NCBI RefSeq assembly: GCF_023008585.1
Contig: NZ_CP095391.1
Span: 558,001 to 622,000 of the forward strand
From: Natribaculum breve
GTDB lineage: Archaea; Halobacteriota; Halobacteria; Halobacteriales; Natrialbaceae
Length of the DNA: 64,000 bases
Reading direction: 5' to 3'
Shown: in pieces, positions 43,172 through 52,789 of the stretch
How positions within the stretch are numbered: position 1 is the stretch's first letter
Layout of the letters: every line of letters begins with the position of its first letter
Program-made: the position numbers and the translations under genes
The notes under the pieces: generated by a model
What the model was told of the DNA's origin: nothing
Databases searched by the model: none
Seen by the model: the letters and a program-made list of their open reading frames with translations, nothing else

Positions 43172-44568
43172 CCCTTGAGGTCGGGGAGGAAGCCGACACT
43201 CGATGACACAAACCACACGCGATGGCAAGGCCGACTCCCACACGTCTAAATAAATACTTTCAAGTATCTCCAAGCATACTAATGAAGTATGGAGGTCGTC
43301 CGCAACATCCAAATAAAGCTCGACGTCACCGAGGACGCACACAGCGTTCTCGATGAGACGTTCGAGCAATTCCGTCAAGCGGCCCAACACGTCGCTGACG
43401 CGGGATGGAACGACGACCCCACAGAAATCGAGGACACCAAAAACACGCTCCACGAACAAACTTACACGGAGGTTCGGGAGCAGACAAGTTTGCAAGCCAG
43501 TCTCGTCCAATCCGCCCGCAACCTCGCCGCCGACGCACTCGGCAACTGCAAAGACCGCATCCTCGAAGACGGCAAGAAGGCAAGCAAGCCCGAGTTCCGA
43601 GGCTCAGTTGTCGTGTACAACGGGCGTACCATCACCTATCACGACGACCACGTAACGCTCGCAACCGTAGGCGACCGCGTGACCGCCGAGTTCGTCACAC
43701 CCGAAGACGGCGCGGGGACACCCTTCGCGGAGTATTGGACGGATGACTGGGAACGCAAGGAAGCCACGCTCCACAAGCGTGACGGCACGTACTACCTCCA
43801 CGTCGCAGTCGAGAAGGAAGTCGAACCCGCTGATTCTAGCGACGAATCGACCGAGAACGGAGTGGTTCTCGGCGTCGATTTGAACGTGGACGGCTACCTC
43901 GCTGTCACCAGCACAGGAGCCTTCCTTGGAAACGTAGACTACCTCAACCACCGCCGCGACGAGTATGAGCGTCGGCGCGGCAACCTCCAACAGACGGGCA
44001 CTCGCTCCGCCCACCTTACCATCAAGAGCATCGGGTCACGGTTCGCTCGGTGGAGTGCAGACTACCTCCATCGCGTCTCGAAAGCGATTGTGCAAGAAGC
44101 CGTGGAGAACGATTGTACGGCGATTGCGTTCGAGGACCTGACGCATATCCGTGAGCGCATCTCGAACGCCAGCAAGTTCCAGCAGTGGGCGTTCCGTGAG
44201 CTTCAACGCCACGTCGAATACAAAGCCGAAGAGTACGGCATCGACGTGGACGACGTTGCCCCTGCGTACACGTCACAGCGGTGTAGTCACGGCGAGTGCG
44301 GATTCACGCACGAGGACAACCGCGATGGTGACGAGTTCGAGTGCCTAAAGTGTGGAAAGGAACTCCACGCCGACTACAACGCCGCTCGGAATATCGGGTG
44401 GCGTCTTGTCCAGCATTGGCTCAAGTCTGGTGCTGGACGGGCCACCAGTCAACTGGCCCTGAAGTCAGGGACGCTGAACGCGAACGGCGATTACACGCCT
44501 TCCGAGTTGCTCGGATAGAGCGGGAGTCCACTGACAAGCCTCGGGGCTTGACCCCGAGGCGGTTGACC
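43172..44568 (+). mobile_element. IS200/IS605-type unit carrying tnpB only (1)
   Basis: The right end has the hairpin gcctcgggg-cttga-ccccgaggc (44538-44560). The left end begins inside a disrupted hairpin (cttgaggtcgggg) where the IS4 element stops. No tnpA is present. Confidence 0.8.
43289..44518 (+). CDS. tnpB: TnpB RNA-guided nuclease (IS200/IS605)
   Basis: 409 residues. RuvC acids are visible in GVDLNVDGYLAV, AIAFEDLTHIR and ELHADYNAARNIG. The zinc finger is in SQRCSHGECGF...FECLKCGK. TnpB proteins use the 3' end of their own transcript as guide (omega) RNA to cut the donor site. The reading frame is intact and the right-end hairpin is kept, so the unit may be functional as a homing nuclease even without tnpA. 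Confidence 0.93.
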   Translation: MEVVRNIQIKLDVTEDAHSVLDETFEQFRQAAQHVADAGWNDDPTEIEDTKNTLHEQTYTEVREQTSLQASLVQSARNLAADALGNCKDRILEDGKKASKPEFRGSVVVYNGRTITYHDDHVTLATVGDRVTAEFVTPEDGAGTPFAEYWTDDWERKEATLHKRDGTYYLHVAVEKEVEPADSSDESTENGVVLGVDLNVDGYLAVTSTGAFLGNVDYLNHRRDEYERRRGNLQQTGTRSAHLTIKSIGSRFARWSADYLHRVSKAIVQEAVENDCTAIAFEDLTHIRERISNASKFQQWAFRELQRHVEYKAEEYGIDVDDVAPAYTSQRCSHGECGFTHEDNRDGDEFECLKCGKELHADYNAARNIGWRLVQHWLKSGAGRATSQLALKSGTLNANGDYTPSELLG

Positions 44569-45357
44569 ACGCGTTTCCCACTCAGGACGTGGTGTCGGCG
44601 ACGGGAGCTCGGCAACTGCAGTTCGGAGTTCCTCCTCAGTAGTCCATGGAAAGCACTGGTCGTGTAATTCGAATTTGCGGAACTTGTTGAGATGAACCCA
44701 GCTGTAGGTCGCTGGTTCTGCTCCCTCGTCCTCCCGGTCGTCGATAGCATCCCAGACCTCTTCGTCAGCAACGCCGATCCCAGACTCTTGTGCGCGGTCG
44801 ACGAGCGAGTCGATCTTCGAATGGGCCTCATTTTCAGTTAGATTGTCCGCGAACGCAATTTCGAGGACGGCCTGAATGACGTGATATTTCGATTCGATAT
44901 TTGCGTCCGTCACCCACGCGTAGTCTCGTGGGAACACGTACGATTTGTCGAAATACGGCGGGTCATCGATCTCGCCTAATTCCGGCGCTTCACCGCCGCT
45001 TTCTTTCTCGAAGACACCGACGATGTAGTCGCTGTACGTCGCCAGCAGGGAGAACATGATATCGAACGTATTGAGCCGCTCAGTCGGCAACTCGAGGAGA
45101 TCGCCCATGACGAACGGATATGCGCCGAGTTGCTTCGTGAGTTCGTTCTGCACGGCGCGAAGCCGGCGGATGTAGGGATCACGATAGCTCCCGAGGATGA
45201 AATACGATGTCCGCTGACTCCAGAGATACGGCAATTCACGTTTAGCGAATCGCCAGATCTCCCGCTTCTCCGCTGGTTCGAGTTCAATGCCGCCGATCGC
45301 CTCGTGGACCACCGTCATAATGGCCGTAGCGTCTGGCGGTGGACTGGGATCAGTCAT
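44491..45357 (-). CDS. Hypothetical protein, C-terminus replaced by the IS200/IS605 end
   Basis: 288 residues opening MTDPSPPPDATAIMTVVHEAIGG. The body contains SYFILGSYRDPYIRRLRAVQNEL and VFPRDYAWVTDANIES. The last about 25 residues (GQPPRGQAPRLVSG...) are translated from the mobile element's hairpin, so the natural end was near codon 260. No family recognised. Divergent from an HTH gene with a shared 115-bp promoter region. Confidence 0.65.
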   Translation of the reverse strand: MTDPSPPPDATAIMTVVHEAIGGIELEPAEKREIWRFAKRELPYLWSQRTSYFILGSYRDPYIRRLRAVQNELTKQLGAYPFVMGDLLELPTERLNTFDIMFSLLATYSDYIVGVFEKESGGEAPELGEIDDPPYFDKSYVFPRDYAWVTDANIESKYHVIQAVLEIAFADNLTENEAHSKIDSLVDRAQESGIGVADEEVWDAIDDREDEGAEPATYSWVHLNKFRKFELHDQCFPWTTEEELRTAVAELPSPTPRPEWETRGQPPRGQAPRLVSGLPLYPSNSEGV

Positions 45358-45472
45358 TAGCTACCAGTTCAAACTACACTACCTTATCCCTTCTGAATCA
45401 CTTTGGTATTTTCCAGAATAACCAACTTGGACAATCCTAACTGTTATAGTGCCGCTCCTCCTAACGCAACGT

Positions 45473-45961
45473 ATGAGCGAAACCTCCACTGACGCGGCCG
45501 ATTCAGGGCCGTTTGCGGAACAGCAGCGGTTGTTCAAGCTGCTGTCTCAGGATACGCGCCACCTCATCATCCAGGAGCTTCTGGGCCATCCTGCACACCT
45601 CATGTCGCTCGCCGAACTCGAGTATATGACTGGCAAGAGCCAGGCGGCCATCAAAGACCAGCTGGAGACGTTGATCGAAGCGGGGATCCTCGCACGCTAC
45701 ACGTACGAACCGAGCGAGAAGAAACGCGATCTCCCATCGCAGTTCTACGGATTCACCAGGCGAGGTGTCGAGGTCCTCCACGATTACAAGTATCTGCGCG
45801 GTCTCCCGGTCGCCCGGGCTCTCTACGAAAACACGCGTAAGACCGAAAAGATCGAACGCCACGAATCGGCGCCGCGCCCGGAGCTGCCAGCGGCGGTTGC
45901 AGAGGCACTCGAATTTGATGAACCCGACCTCGACGCCGTTGATGGCGGTACAACCCCGTAG
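45473..45961 (+). CDS. Winged-helix transcriptional regulator
   Basis: 162 residues from ATG 45473 (MSETSTDAAD). An ArsR-like HTH spans residues 18-75 (LLSQDTRHLIIQELLGHP...MTGKSQAAIKDQLETLIEAG), then a wing with SQFYGFTRRGVEVL and a Pro/Glu tail. This type is common on haloarchaeal plasmids and proviruses. Its position suggests control of the divergent hypothetical gene. Confidence 0.8.
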   Translation: MSETSTDAADSGPFAEQQRLFKLLSQDTRHLIIQELLGHPAHLMSLAELEYMTGKSQAAIKDQLETLIEAGILARYTYEPSEKKRDLPSQFYGFTRRGVEVLHDYKYLRGLPVARALYENTRKTEKIERHESAPRPELPAAVAEALEFDEPDLDAVDGGTTP

Positions 45962-46496
45962 CTCGTCGTCGAACAGAACGATTCCCGCCACCAGAAATCG
46001 ATGAAGAGGGAGATTTGCATCAGAGACACCCGCAGCCTCCCGCTTCAACACTTTTGATTTAGCATCCTGTTCCGCCGCCGTCTGGCGATTCAACACAGCC
46101 GAATCGTTCGACTCGTACCGAATTCCGGTGCCAGAAGTGTGGGTCGGAGTCGAACGCAGACGACAACGCAGTCGTCGGATCACATCCGACGGGTAGCAAA
46201 GTCGCTACGCGACTCTGCGACGGCGAGGAACACCGGTATGTCTGTCGGGCCGACAGTCGCTTCGACGGATAGACAACGGTCAGCTTGCCCTGAAGTCTGA
46301 AACGGTGACGCCAACTGGCGGAGTTACCGCCCACCCTGACGGGTTCGAGGCCGAGTTCGTGGACAAGCCCTACCCTGCACGAGCGCACCCGTCAGGATGA
46401 GCGAAAGCGGGCGAGGTAGCTGACGCTACAAAAAGTACCGGAGATATTCGGGAACGGGTACTGGGTGCTGGCCGATGAACGTTCGACTGTGAACCG
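45962..46496. other. Gap holding a TnpB remnant and the promoter of the Bat-type regulator
   Basis: Apart from the TnpB scar (46095-46399) nothing is recognised; the last about 95 bases should include the promoter of the next gene. Confidence 0.5.
46095..46399 (+). pseudogene. TnpB C-terminal remnant
   Basis: EFRCQKCGSESNADDNA corresponds to the zinc-finger and third RuvC acid region of TnpB. After a disrupted middle, QLALKSETVTPTGG...FEAEFVDKPYPARAHPSG is a TnpB tail ending TGA at 46397-46399. Confidence 0.7.
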
Positions 46497-47153
46497 ATGC
46501 CACGCGCAAACCTCACGCTCACGCTCCCGGAGGACGTCTGGATCGGCGACGTCTCGCGGGCGTACCCGGACGCGCAGTTCAGGATCCTCTCGGCGTTTCC
46601 GGCCGAAAACGGTGGCGTCGGACTCGCTGAGGTCAGCGCCGACGATCTCGGGGCGGTACTCACCGAGATCCAGCACCACGAGTCTCTCGCGGAACTGTAC
46701 GTGCTGCAACGCCACCAGGACACCGCGTTGATCCAGTTCGAGACGCCGATGCCGCTTTTGTTACTGCCGGTTCAGGGGTCAGGCATCCCACTCGAGATGC
46801 CGTTTACGATCAGAGACGGGGAGGCCGAGTGGGAGATCACGGCCCCACAGGATCGGCTCTCCGAACTCGGGACGCAACTCGAGGAGTTCGGCATCTCGTT
46901 TACGGTCAACGACGTCAGCCAGCACATCGAGCCGACGCGGCTCCTGACGGCCAAACAGCTGCAACTCGTCCGGGAGGCCGTCGACCGCGGCTACTACGAC
47001 ACGCCCCGGTGTTGCTCGCTGACCGAGTTGGCCGACGAACTCGGGATCGCGAAGTCGACCTGCAGCGAGACGCTCCATCGAGCGGAAGAAAAGATCATCA
47101 AGGAGTTCATGGAGGGGGCGGCCGACAGCGTCCCCGACTCGACGTTCGCGTGA
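46497..47153 (+). CDS. Bat-type HTH regulator, probable NO/nitrogen-oxide response
   Basis: 218 residues. The N-terminal sensor half contains FPAENGGVGLAEV; the C-terminal HTH_10 domain is typical of haloarchaeal bacterioopsin-activator-like proteins (LTAKQLQLVREAVDRGYYDTPRCCSLTELADELGIAKS). Few cysteines are present apart from CC in the HTH. It lies 151 bp upstream of the quinol NO reductase on the same strand, so control of that gene is likely. Confidence 0.85.
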   Translation: MPRANLTLTLPEDVWIGDVSRAYPDAQFRILSAFPAENGGVGLAEVSADDLGAVLTEIQHHESLAELYVLQRHQDTALIQFETPMPLLLLPVQGSGIPLEMPFTIRDGEAEWEITAPQDRLSELGTQLEEFGISFTVNDVSQHIEPTRLLTAKQLQLVREAVDRGYYDTPRCCSLTELADELGIAKSTCSETLHRAEEKIIKEFMEGAADSVPDSTFA

Positions 47154-47304
47154 ATCTGATGACGACACCACCGACGACGGAATCGCGAGTCCGGCCCGGG
47201 ACACGTGAGCGCCGAAAAAGGGCGGGGCGAAGATATTCGGCTCACCTCTCGGGAGGCGAGAAGCGCCACCCAGTGAAAACCACCACCCAATCGAACCAGC
47301 AACC

Positions 47305-49608
47305 ATGGAAGTGAGCCGTCGAACGATCGCGAAAGCCCTCGTCGTGGTTTTCGTCCTCAACCTGATCGTCATGGGCGTCGGTGCACTGTACTCCTACCAG
47401 CAAGTGCCACCTATTCCGCAGGAGGTCGTCGGTCCGGACGACGAGGTCGTCGCCACCGAGTCACAGATACAGGCCGGCAAGGCCGCGTTCCAGCAGAACG
47501 GGTTGATGAACCACGGATCGATCCTCGGCAACGGCGCGTACTTCGGCGTCGACTACACCTCCGACGCACTCGAGTTGAAAACGGAGTTCATGCGCGAGTA
47601 CTACGCCCAGCAGCGATACGAGACGGCGTACTCCGCGCTCGAAGAGCCGGAACAGGCGAGCGTCGACAGCCTCGTGCGGTCAGACGTAGACGAGTCGGTC
47701 GCCCGTGATACGGCCGCCGTTCGGTACTCGGCCGCCGAGGTGTACGCACACCAGCAGGTCAGGGACGTCTACGTCGACCGCTATCACGGCGGTGCCACCG
47801 AGCGGGGCATTCCAGCCGAATTCGTCGAGTCAGAGGAAGAGGCGAGCCAGTTCGCGGACTTCGCGCTCTGGACAGCCTGGATCTCCCACACAGATCGACC
47901 CGGTAGCGACCACAGTTACACCAACGAGTGGCCCTACTCGCCAGCGGCGGGGAACGTCCCGACGGGCGCGACGATGATCTGGAGCGTCATCAGCATGGTC
48001 TTGCTCGTCGGTGCCGTCGGGATCGGGGTCTGGCTCTACAAGTCCGTCGAACTGCCGGAACCGAAGGTCACGAGCCTCGAGATCCCGTCCCCGGACGAGA
48101 TCGTTCTCACGCCGAGTCAGCGGGCCGCGACGCGCTTTATCCCGCTCGCTGCGGCGCTGTTCGTCGTGCAGGTCCTCCTCGGGGGACTGCTGGCACACTA
48201 CTACGTCGAACGCCACGCCTTCTTCGGGATCGAGGAACTGTTCGGGGTCGAACTCCTCGAGGTGCTCCCGTTCGCGATGGCGAAGACGTTCCACCTCGAC
48301 CTCGGCATCCTGTGGATCGCCTCGCTCTGGCTCGGTGCGGGCCTGTTTCTGGCACCACTGTTGACCGGTCACGAGCCCGATCGACAGCGAACGTACGTCC
48401 ACCTCCTCCTCGGGGCGCTCGTCGTCGCCGCCGTCGGCGGACTCGCCGGCATCTGGCTCGGCGCACAGGGCTACATCGACGGCGACCTCTGGTGGATCAT
48501 CGGCAACGAAGGCCTCGAGTACGTCGAGGTCGGTCGCCTCTGGCAGTTTGGCCTCCTCGTCGGCTTCGGGCTGTGGACGGTGCTGGTCTGGCGCGGATTC
48601 AAGCCGATGCTCGACAGCGAAGCCCGCTACGGGCTCGCACACATGATCATCTACGCGGGCGGGTCGATCGGACTGTTGTTCGTCGCCGGCATGTTCTACA
48701 CCCCACAGACGAACATCGTCATGACGGAGTTCTGGCGCTGGTGGGTCGTCCACATGTGGGTCGAAGGCGCATTCGAGTTCTTCATCGTCGCCATCATCGG
48801 GCTGACGCTCGTCAGTATGGGGCTGCTCCGCAAGCAATCCGCCGAGAAGGCCGTCGCCTTCCAGGCGTTTTTCGTGATGGGATCCGGCGTCATCGGCGCG
48901 GCCCACCACTACTGGTGGATCGGCCAGCCCGACGTCTGGCTCCCGTTCGGGACGGTGTTCTCGACGCTCGAGCTCATTCCGCTGATCCTCATCCTCTTCG
49001 AGGCGTTGAGCCACTACCGGACGCTGGCGACGAGCGACGAGACCTTCCCGTACACGCTCCCGTTCATGTTCATCATCGCGAGCGGAGCCTGGAACTTCCT
49101 CGGCGCCGGCGTCCTCGGTTTCTTCATCAACCTCCCGCTGATCAACTACTACGAACACGGGACCTACCTCACCGTCGGGCACGCACACGCAGCGATGTTC
49201 GGCGCGTTCGGCTTCCTCGCGATCGGGATGGCGACGTACATGCTCCGCATCGCGACGAAGCCAGGCGAGTGGACCGAACGTCGACTCAGGTGGGCGTTCT
49301 GGCTCTGGAACGTCGGGCTGGCGGTCATGGTGTTCGTCTCCGTGCTCCCCGTCGGCTTCCTCCAGCTCGAGACGGCGTTCACGGAGGGCTACGCGGCCGC
49401 CCGCGGGCTCGCGTTCTACGAGAGCGAGATCGTCCAGTTGCTGTTCTGGGCACGGCTCCCCGGGGACACGATGTTGATCCTCGGCACGCTCGTGTTCGCG
49501 TACGACGTCGTGCAAAAGCGGTTCACGCTCCGATCCGTGTCGACGCCGAGCGAGACGCCGCCAACGGGGACGATCCCCGACCGCGTGATGGCAGAAGACG
49601 ACGACTGA
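47305..49608 (+). CDS. norZ: Quinol-dependent nitric oxide reductase (qNOR)
   Basis: 767 residues. It has an N-terminal helix with an extracytoplasmic NorC-like part (SILGNGAYFGVDYT) but no CXXCH haem c motif, as expected for qNOR, then the twelve-helix NorB core. Candidate metal ligands lie in AKTFHLDLGILW, VVHMWVEGAFEFF (with the conserved Glu), GAAHHYWWIG and VGHAHAAMFG. It reduces 2 NO to N2O with quinol electrons in the cell membrane. Preceded by the Bat-type regulator. Confidence 0.96.
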   Translation: MEVSRRTIAKALVVVFVLNLIVMGVGALYSYQQVPPIPQEVVGPDDEVVATESQIQAGKAAFQQNGLMNHGSILGNGAYFGVDYTSDALELKTEFMREYYAQQRYETAYSALEEPEQASVDSLVRSDVDESVARDTAAVRYSAAEVYAHQQVRDVYVDRYHGGATERGIPAEFVESEEEASQFADFALWTAWISHTDRPGSDHSYTNEWPYSPAAGNVPTGATMIWSVISMVLLVGAVGIGVWLYKSVELPEPKVTSLEIPSPDEIVLTPSQRAATRFIPLAAALFVVQVLLGGLLAHYYVERHAFFGIEELFGVELLEVLPFAMAKTFHLDLGILWIASLWLGAGLFLAPLLTGHEPDRQRTYVHLLLGALVVAAVGGLAGIWLGAQGYIDGDLWWIIGNEGLEYVEVGRLWQFGLLVGFGLWTVLVWRGFKPMLDSEARYGLAHMIIYAGGSIGLLFVAGMFYTPQTNIVMTEFWRWWVVHMWVEGAFEFFIVAIIGLTLVSMGLLRKQSAEKAVAFQAFFVMGSGVIGAAHHYWWIGQPDVWLPFGTVFSTLELIPLILILFEALSHYRTLATSDETFPYTLPFMFIIASGAWNFLGAGVLGFFINLPLINYYEHGTYLTVGHAHAAMFGAFGFLAIGMATYMLRIATKPGEWTERRLRWAFWLWNVGLAVMVFVSVLPVGFLQLETAFTEGYAAARGLAFYESEIVQLLFWARLPGDTMLILGTLVFAYDVVQKRFTLRSVSTPSETPPTGTIPDRVMAEDDD

Positions 49609-49792
49609 TACCGATGGCTGTGACTGGTTGCCGACGCAACCGCACGACGGTTCGGGGTTGCGGCGGCACAGACTCACAGCTATCGTTATGACCGGCCTCC
49701 GACGCGCGGTCGCGCTCGTCGCCGTCTTTCGAACCCGACACGTAGTGTGACAGTACACTGGGCATTTCGGAGTGTATCTCGTATCGATGCAT

Positions 49793-49885
49793 ATGAGCAG
49801 CAACCGGACCGACGCCGAAAGTACGGTACCTGGAAATCGAGCGAACGTCCCTGCCCGAATTCGACGTGAACTGGTTCCGTTCTAA
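49793..49885 (+). pseudogene. AbrB/SpoVT-type DNA-binding protein, cut after 30 codons
   Basis: MSSNRTDAESTVPGNRANVPARIRREL is the start of a haloarchaeal AbrB-like swapped-hairpin protein (usual length about 50-90). The frame ends at a TAA created at the boundary with the ISH6 remnant. Confidence 0.7.
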
Positions 49886-49955
49886 ACTCGTCTAGAGTTC
49901 GCCTCTGGGTGCCTCGATCGATAGCTCCATTGTGATGGCTGTTTTGGCTGATCGC
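49884..49955 (-). mobile_element. ISH6-like right-end remnant
   Basis: aaactcgtctagagttcgcc plus about 50 bases, including tgatggctgttttggctga, match the inverted right end of the ISH6-like element at 20900-20970. The rest of the IS is missing. Confidence 0.8.
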
Positions 49956-50053
49956 TCGAGGCGGCCGCCACGCCCCGAGCGAGCGCTATCGGCCAGGAAC
50001 GAGTCGGGGACGACGGTCGCCAGTTCTTATAACGTGTAACCTGACGGAGTAGT

Positions 50054-51220
50054 ATGGACGCACTCGAGAACAACATCGCCGACGGGATCCTCTCCGACGA
50101 GCACCGGCTGCTTCGAGACGAGACGCGAAAGTTCGTCGCGAACGAGGTACTTCCGGAGGCCCGCGAGCGAGATGCCGAGCAGGAGTCGATGTCCGACGAA
50201 CTGGTTCGGCAGATGGCGGAGATGGGCTTCTTCGGGATTCTCATCGACGAGGAGTACGACGGACTGGGCCTGGACCTGAAGACGTACGCGGTCATCGCCG
50301 AGGAACTGTCCCGCGGATGGCTGAGCGTCGGGAGTATCATCGCCCGCGGGCAGAGTCTCGCCGGGGCGACCGAAGCCCAAAAGGACCACTACCTCCCGAA
50401 GATGGCCCGCGGCGAGATGCTCAAGAGCATCGCGATTTCGGAGGCCGAGGCCGGCTCCGACGTGTCCAACATGCGGACCCGCGCAGAGAAGGACGGCGAC
50501 GAGTACGTCCTGAACGGCCAGAAGATGTGGTGTACGTTCGCGAAGGGATCGGACTTCATCCTCACCTACGCCGTCACGGACTCGGACGCAGAGCCCGCCT
50601 ACAAGGGCATCTCGGGATTCATCGTCGAGAAGCCCGCCGGCACGTTCGACCGCGAGGGGCTGAGCGGCCAGCCGGTGAACAAGATCGGCTACCACGGCTG
50701 GAAGACCTGGATGGTGAACTTCGACGACGTGCGAGTGAGCGAAGACAAACTCGTCGGCGACGAGGAGGGACAGGGCTTCTACCAGATCATGGAATTCTTC
50801 GAAGAGGGGCGCGTTCACACCGCCGCCCGGGCAGTCGGCCTCGCCAGGGCCGCCCTGGAAGACTCCCTCGAGTACGCCCAGGACCGAGAACAGTTCGACC
50901 AGCCCATCTCCGACTTCCAGGCCATCCGGTTCAAACTCGCGGACATGGCGACGAAAGTCGAGGCTGCACGGGCGCTAACCCTTCTCGTCGCGGAGGCCGT
51001 CGATCGCGGCGATCGTGCGGACGCCCAGGCCGCGATGGCGAAACTGTTCGCCACCGAGATCGCAGAGGAGGTCACGAGCGAGGGCATCCAGATCCACGGC
51101 GGCTACGGCTACACCACGGAGTTCGACGTGGAACGCCACTGGCGGGACGCCCGTCTCACGAAGATCTTCGAAGGGACGAACGAAATTCAAAAGCGAATCA
51201 TCGCCGACCGACTGCTCTAG
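50054..51220 (+). CDS. Acyl-CoA dehydrogenase
   Basis: 388 residues, the normal length. The FAD/substrate motifs AISEAEAGSDVSNM and MWCTFAKGSDF (middle beta domain) are present, and the C-terminal helical domain has QIHGGYGYTTEFDVERHWRDARLTKIFEGTNEIQ; the catalytic Glu of this family is in EGTNE. It catalyses alpha,beta-dehydrogenation of an acyl-CoA in fatty or amino acid breakdown, passing electrons to ETF. Substrate length cannot be told. Confidence 0.95.
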   Translation: MDALENNIADGILSDEHRLLRDETRKFVANEVLPEARERDAEQESMSDELVRQMAEMGFFGILIDEEYDGLGLDLKTYAVIAEELSRGWLSVGSIIARGQSLAGATEAQKDHYLPKMARGEMLKSIAISEAEAGSDVSNMRTRAEKDGDEYVLNGQKMWCTFAKGSDFILTYAVTDSDAEPAYKGISGFIVEKPAGTFDREGLSGQPVNKIGYHGWKTWMVNFDDVRVSEDKLVGDEEGQGFYQIMEFFEEGRVHTAARAVGLARAALEDSLEYAQDREQFDQPISDFQAIRFKLADMATKVEAARALTLLVAEAVDRGDRADAQAAMAKLFATEIAEEVTSEGIQIHGGYGYTTEFDVERHWRDARLTKIFEGTNEIQKRIIADRLL

Positions 51221-51350
51221 GCTGGTCCGCCCGGTCTCGAGTCGACAGCCGCTTTCAGCCCGACGACGGTCCCTGTGCAGCCCGAGCGAGAGCAGCGAGC
51301 GGCGCTCCTCGCGAAAGGAGAGAGCGGCGGGAGAGAAGAAGGCTTATAGC

Positions 51351-51368
51351 TAACTAACCGATTAGTTA
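51351..51368 (+). promoter_or_regulatory. Palindromic operator candidate for the TetR regulator
   Basis: taactaaccgattagtta lies between a TATA-like ctta (about 51343) and the ATG at 51373, an ideal position for repression. Half-site pieces aactaacc and ttagt recur at 52581-52600 upstream of the TetR gene. Confidence 0.5.
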
Positions 51369-51372
51369 AGGT

Positions 51373-51807
51373 ATGGTCAAGTCGACGTCGCAGAAGCGAC
51401 CGTGGCTCGCAGCGCTGCTCGCAGTACTCGCGACCGGTCTCGGCCACCTCTACCTTCGCCGGTGGCGACGTGCGTTCGGGTGGCTCGCGGTCTCGTTTCT
51501 CGTGACCGCGCTGTTCGTCGAGCCGGCTGCAGTCGACGAGTTCGTAACCGGAAACTGGACACCCGACACGCTACTGGCGATCGCGCCGATGCTCGTCGTC
51601 GTGGGATTGAGCATCGTCGACGCGTACCTCCTCGCTCGAGCCCAGAACCTGGGCACTCGCCCGTCCAGTCTGTCCGACGGAGACACCGTCTCCTGTCCCC
51701 ACTGTGGCAACGAACTCGACCCCGAACTCGAGTTCTGCCACTGGTGTACGAACCCGGTCGCAGATGCAGAGCACGACCGCACCGAATCGTCGGAACGGCG
51801 TAACTAG
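51373..51807 (+). CDS. Membrane protein with C-terminal zinc ribbon
   Basis: 144 residues. Three hydrophobic segments (residues 10-28, 35-50 and 66-88) precede a zinc ribbon CPHCGNELDPELEFCHWC near residues 112-129. Its stop overlaps the convergent TetR stop at a CTAG palindrome. The operator-like palindrome in its promoter suggests TetR control. Confidence 0.8.
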   Translation: MVKSTSQKRPWLAALLAVLATGLGHLYLRRWRRAFGWLAVSFLVTALFVEPAAVDEFVTGNWTPDTLLAIAPMLVVVGLSIVDAYLLARAQNLGTRPSSLSDGDTVSCPHCGNELDPELEFCHWCTNPVADAEHDRTESSERRN

Positions 51808-52448
51808 CGCTCTTTTGCTTCTGGATCGGCGCTATCGTCGACTGCGTCTCGAGTGTCGCTCACCAGCACGGCAGTGACGTACTCGTCGGCGGCCCGTCTG
51901 GCCGTCGTCAGCACGTCCTCTTCGTCGCATACGACTGCTCGAGTCCGGGCACCGTCGACGATCGTCATGAGCGTCCGGGCCACGTGTTCGGCGTCGACGT
52001 CGTCGAACACGCCTTCTTCGATTCCGTGGTCGATCACCGTGCGGAGCATGTACCGAATGTACTCGTCGTTCTGCTGGAACCGTTCGCTGAATCGGTCCGT
52101 GTACGGCGCCTGACTTCGCATCTCCAGCATCGCGACGAGCAGGTCCTGGTGATCTTTGAGATCGACGAGGAGTTTGTCGAGCAGCAGGTCCAGTCGCTGT
52201 TCGGGATCCGTCGTCTCGACCTCGTGGACGGCGTCTTTGAACTGATCGAGGATGTAGTCGAGAAACGCCGCGAGCAGGTCGTCTTTCGTGTCGTAGTGGT
52301 AGTGGATCGCAGCGGTCGACTTGCCGTACTCGTCAGCGATTCGTTTGATCGTGAGATCTGCGTACCCGTACTCGCACAGCGCACGGTAGGTCGCGAGCAT
52401 GATCTCCTCGTTTGGACTGGAGACGGTCTCCTCCGACGGATCAGCCAT
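51804..52448 (-). CDS. TetR/AcrR family transcriptional regulator
   Basis: 214 residues from ATG 52448 (MADPSEETVSS). The N-terminal HTH is DLTIKRIADEYGKSTAAIHYHYDTKDDLLAAFL; the C-terminal ligand domain is all-helical. A longer frame reaches 52979 but its extra N-terminal part is arginine-rich and not family-like. It probably represses itself and the convergent membrane gene in response to a small ligand. Confidence 0.9.
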   Translation of the reverse strand: MADPSEETVSSPNEEIMLATYRALCEYGYADLTIKRIADEYGKSTAAIHYHYDTKDDLLAAFLDYILDQFKDAVHEVETTDPEQRLDLLLDKLLVDLKDHQDLLVAMLEMRSQAPYTDRFSERFQQNDEYIRYMLRTVIDHGIEEGVFDDVDAEHVARTLMTIVDGARTRAVVCDEEDVLTTARRAADEYVTAVLVSDTRDAVDDSADPEAKER

Positions 52449-52789
52449 TGTACGAGTAATTACGCGGGCGGCAGATAACAGTTTTGACCCACTGGTCAGA
52501 CCGCCGTAGGACGGGCTGTCGGCGTCCAGTGGGCGAGAGAACCAGATCGACTCCCGGAACGATCCCGTTTCCGGCGTTTTGACTAATTGAGTGGTTAGTT
52601 CGTATTCGTCGAGATGGATCGCGAGACAGCAGGCGAGACGTCGTGCCCACTGCCGGTTTGGAGACGGGACGACGCTGTTCGATCCGTCGTCTCGGTCGTA
52701 GTGCTCGGATTCGTCCGGTGTCGACTCGCCAGACCGACTCACGCTCGTCCGACGATCGACGCCGTCTCGAGAACGCGTACACAGCGACG
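52449..52789. other. Promoter region of the TetR gene
   Basis: Includes the operator-like repeat at 52581-52600 (actaa, 8 bases, ttagt). No gene is recognised in the rest. Confidence 0.45.

Larger units (their letters stand above)
49609..50053. other. Gap with a truncated AbrB-like gene and an ISH6 end
   Basis: Contains the two remnants annotated separately and the promoter region of the acyl-CoA dehydrogenase. Nothing else is recognised. Confidence 0.5.

Noticed and set aside
47830-49803. 657-codon reverse frame
   Set aside because: Antisense shadow of the NO reductase; low complexity charged sequence.
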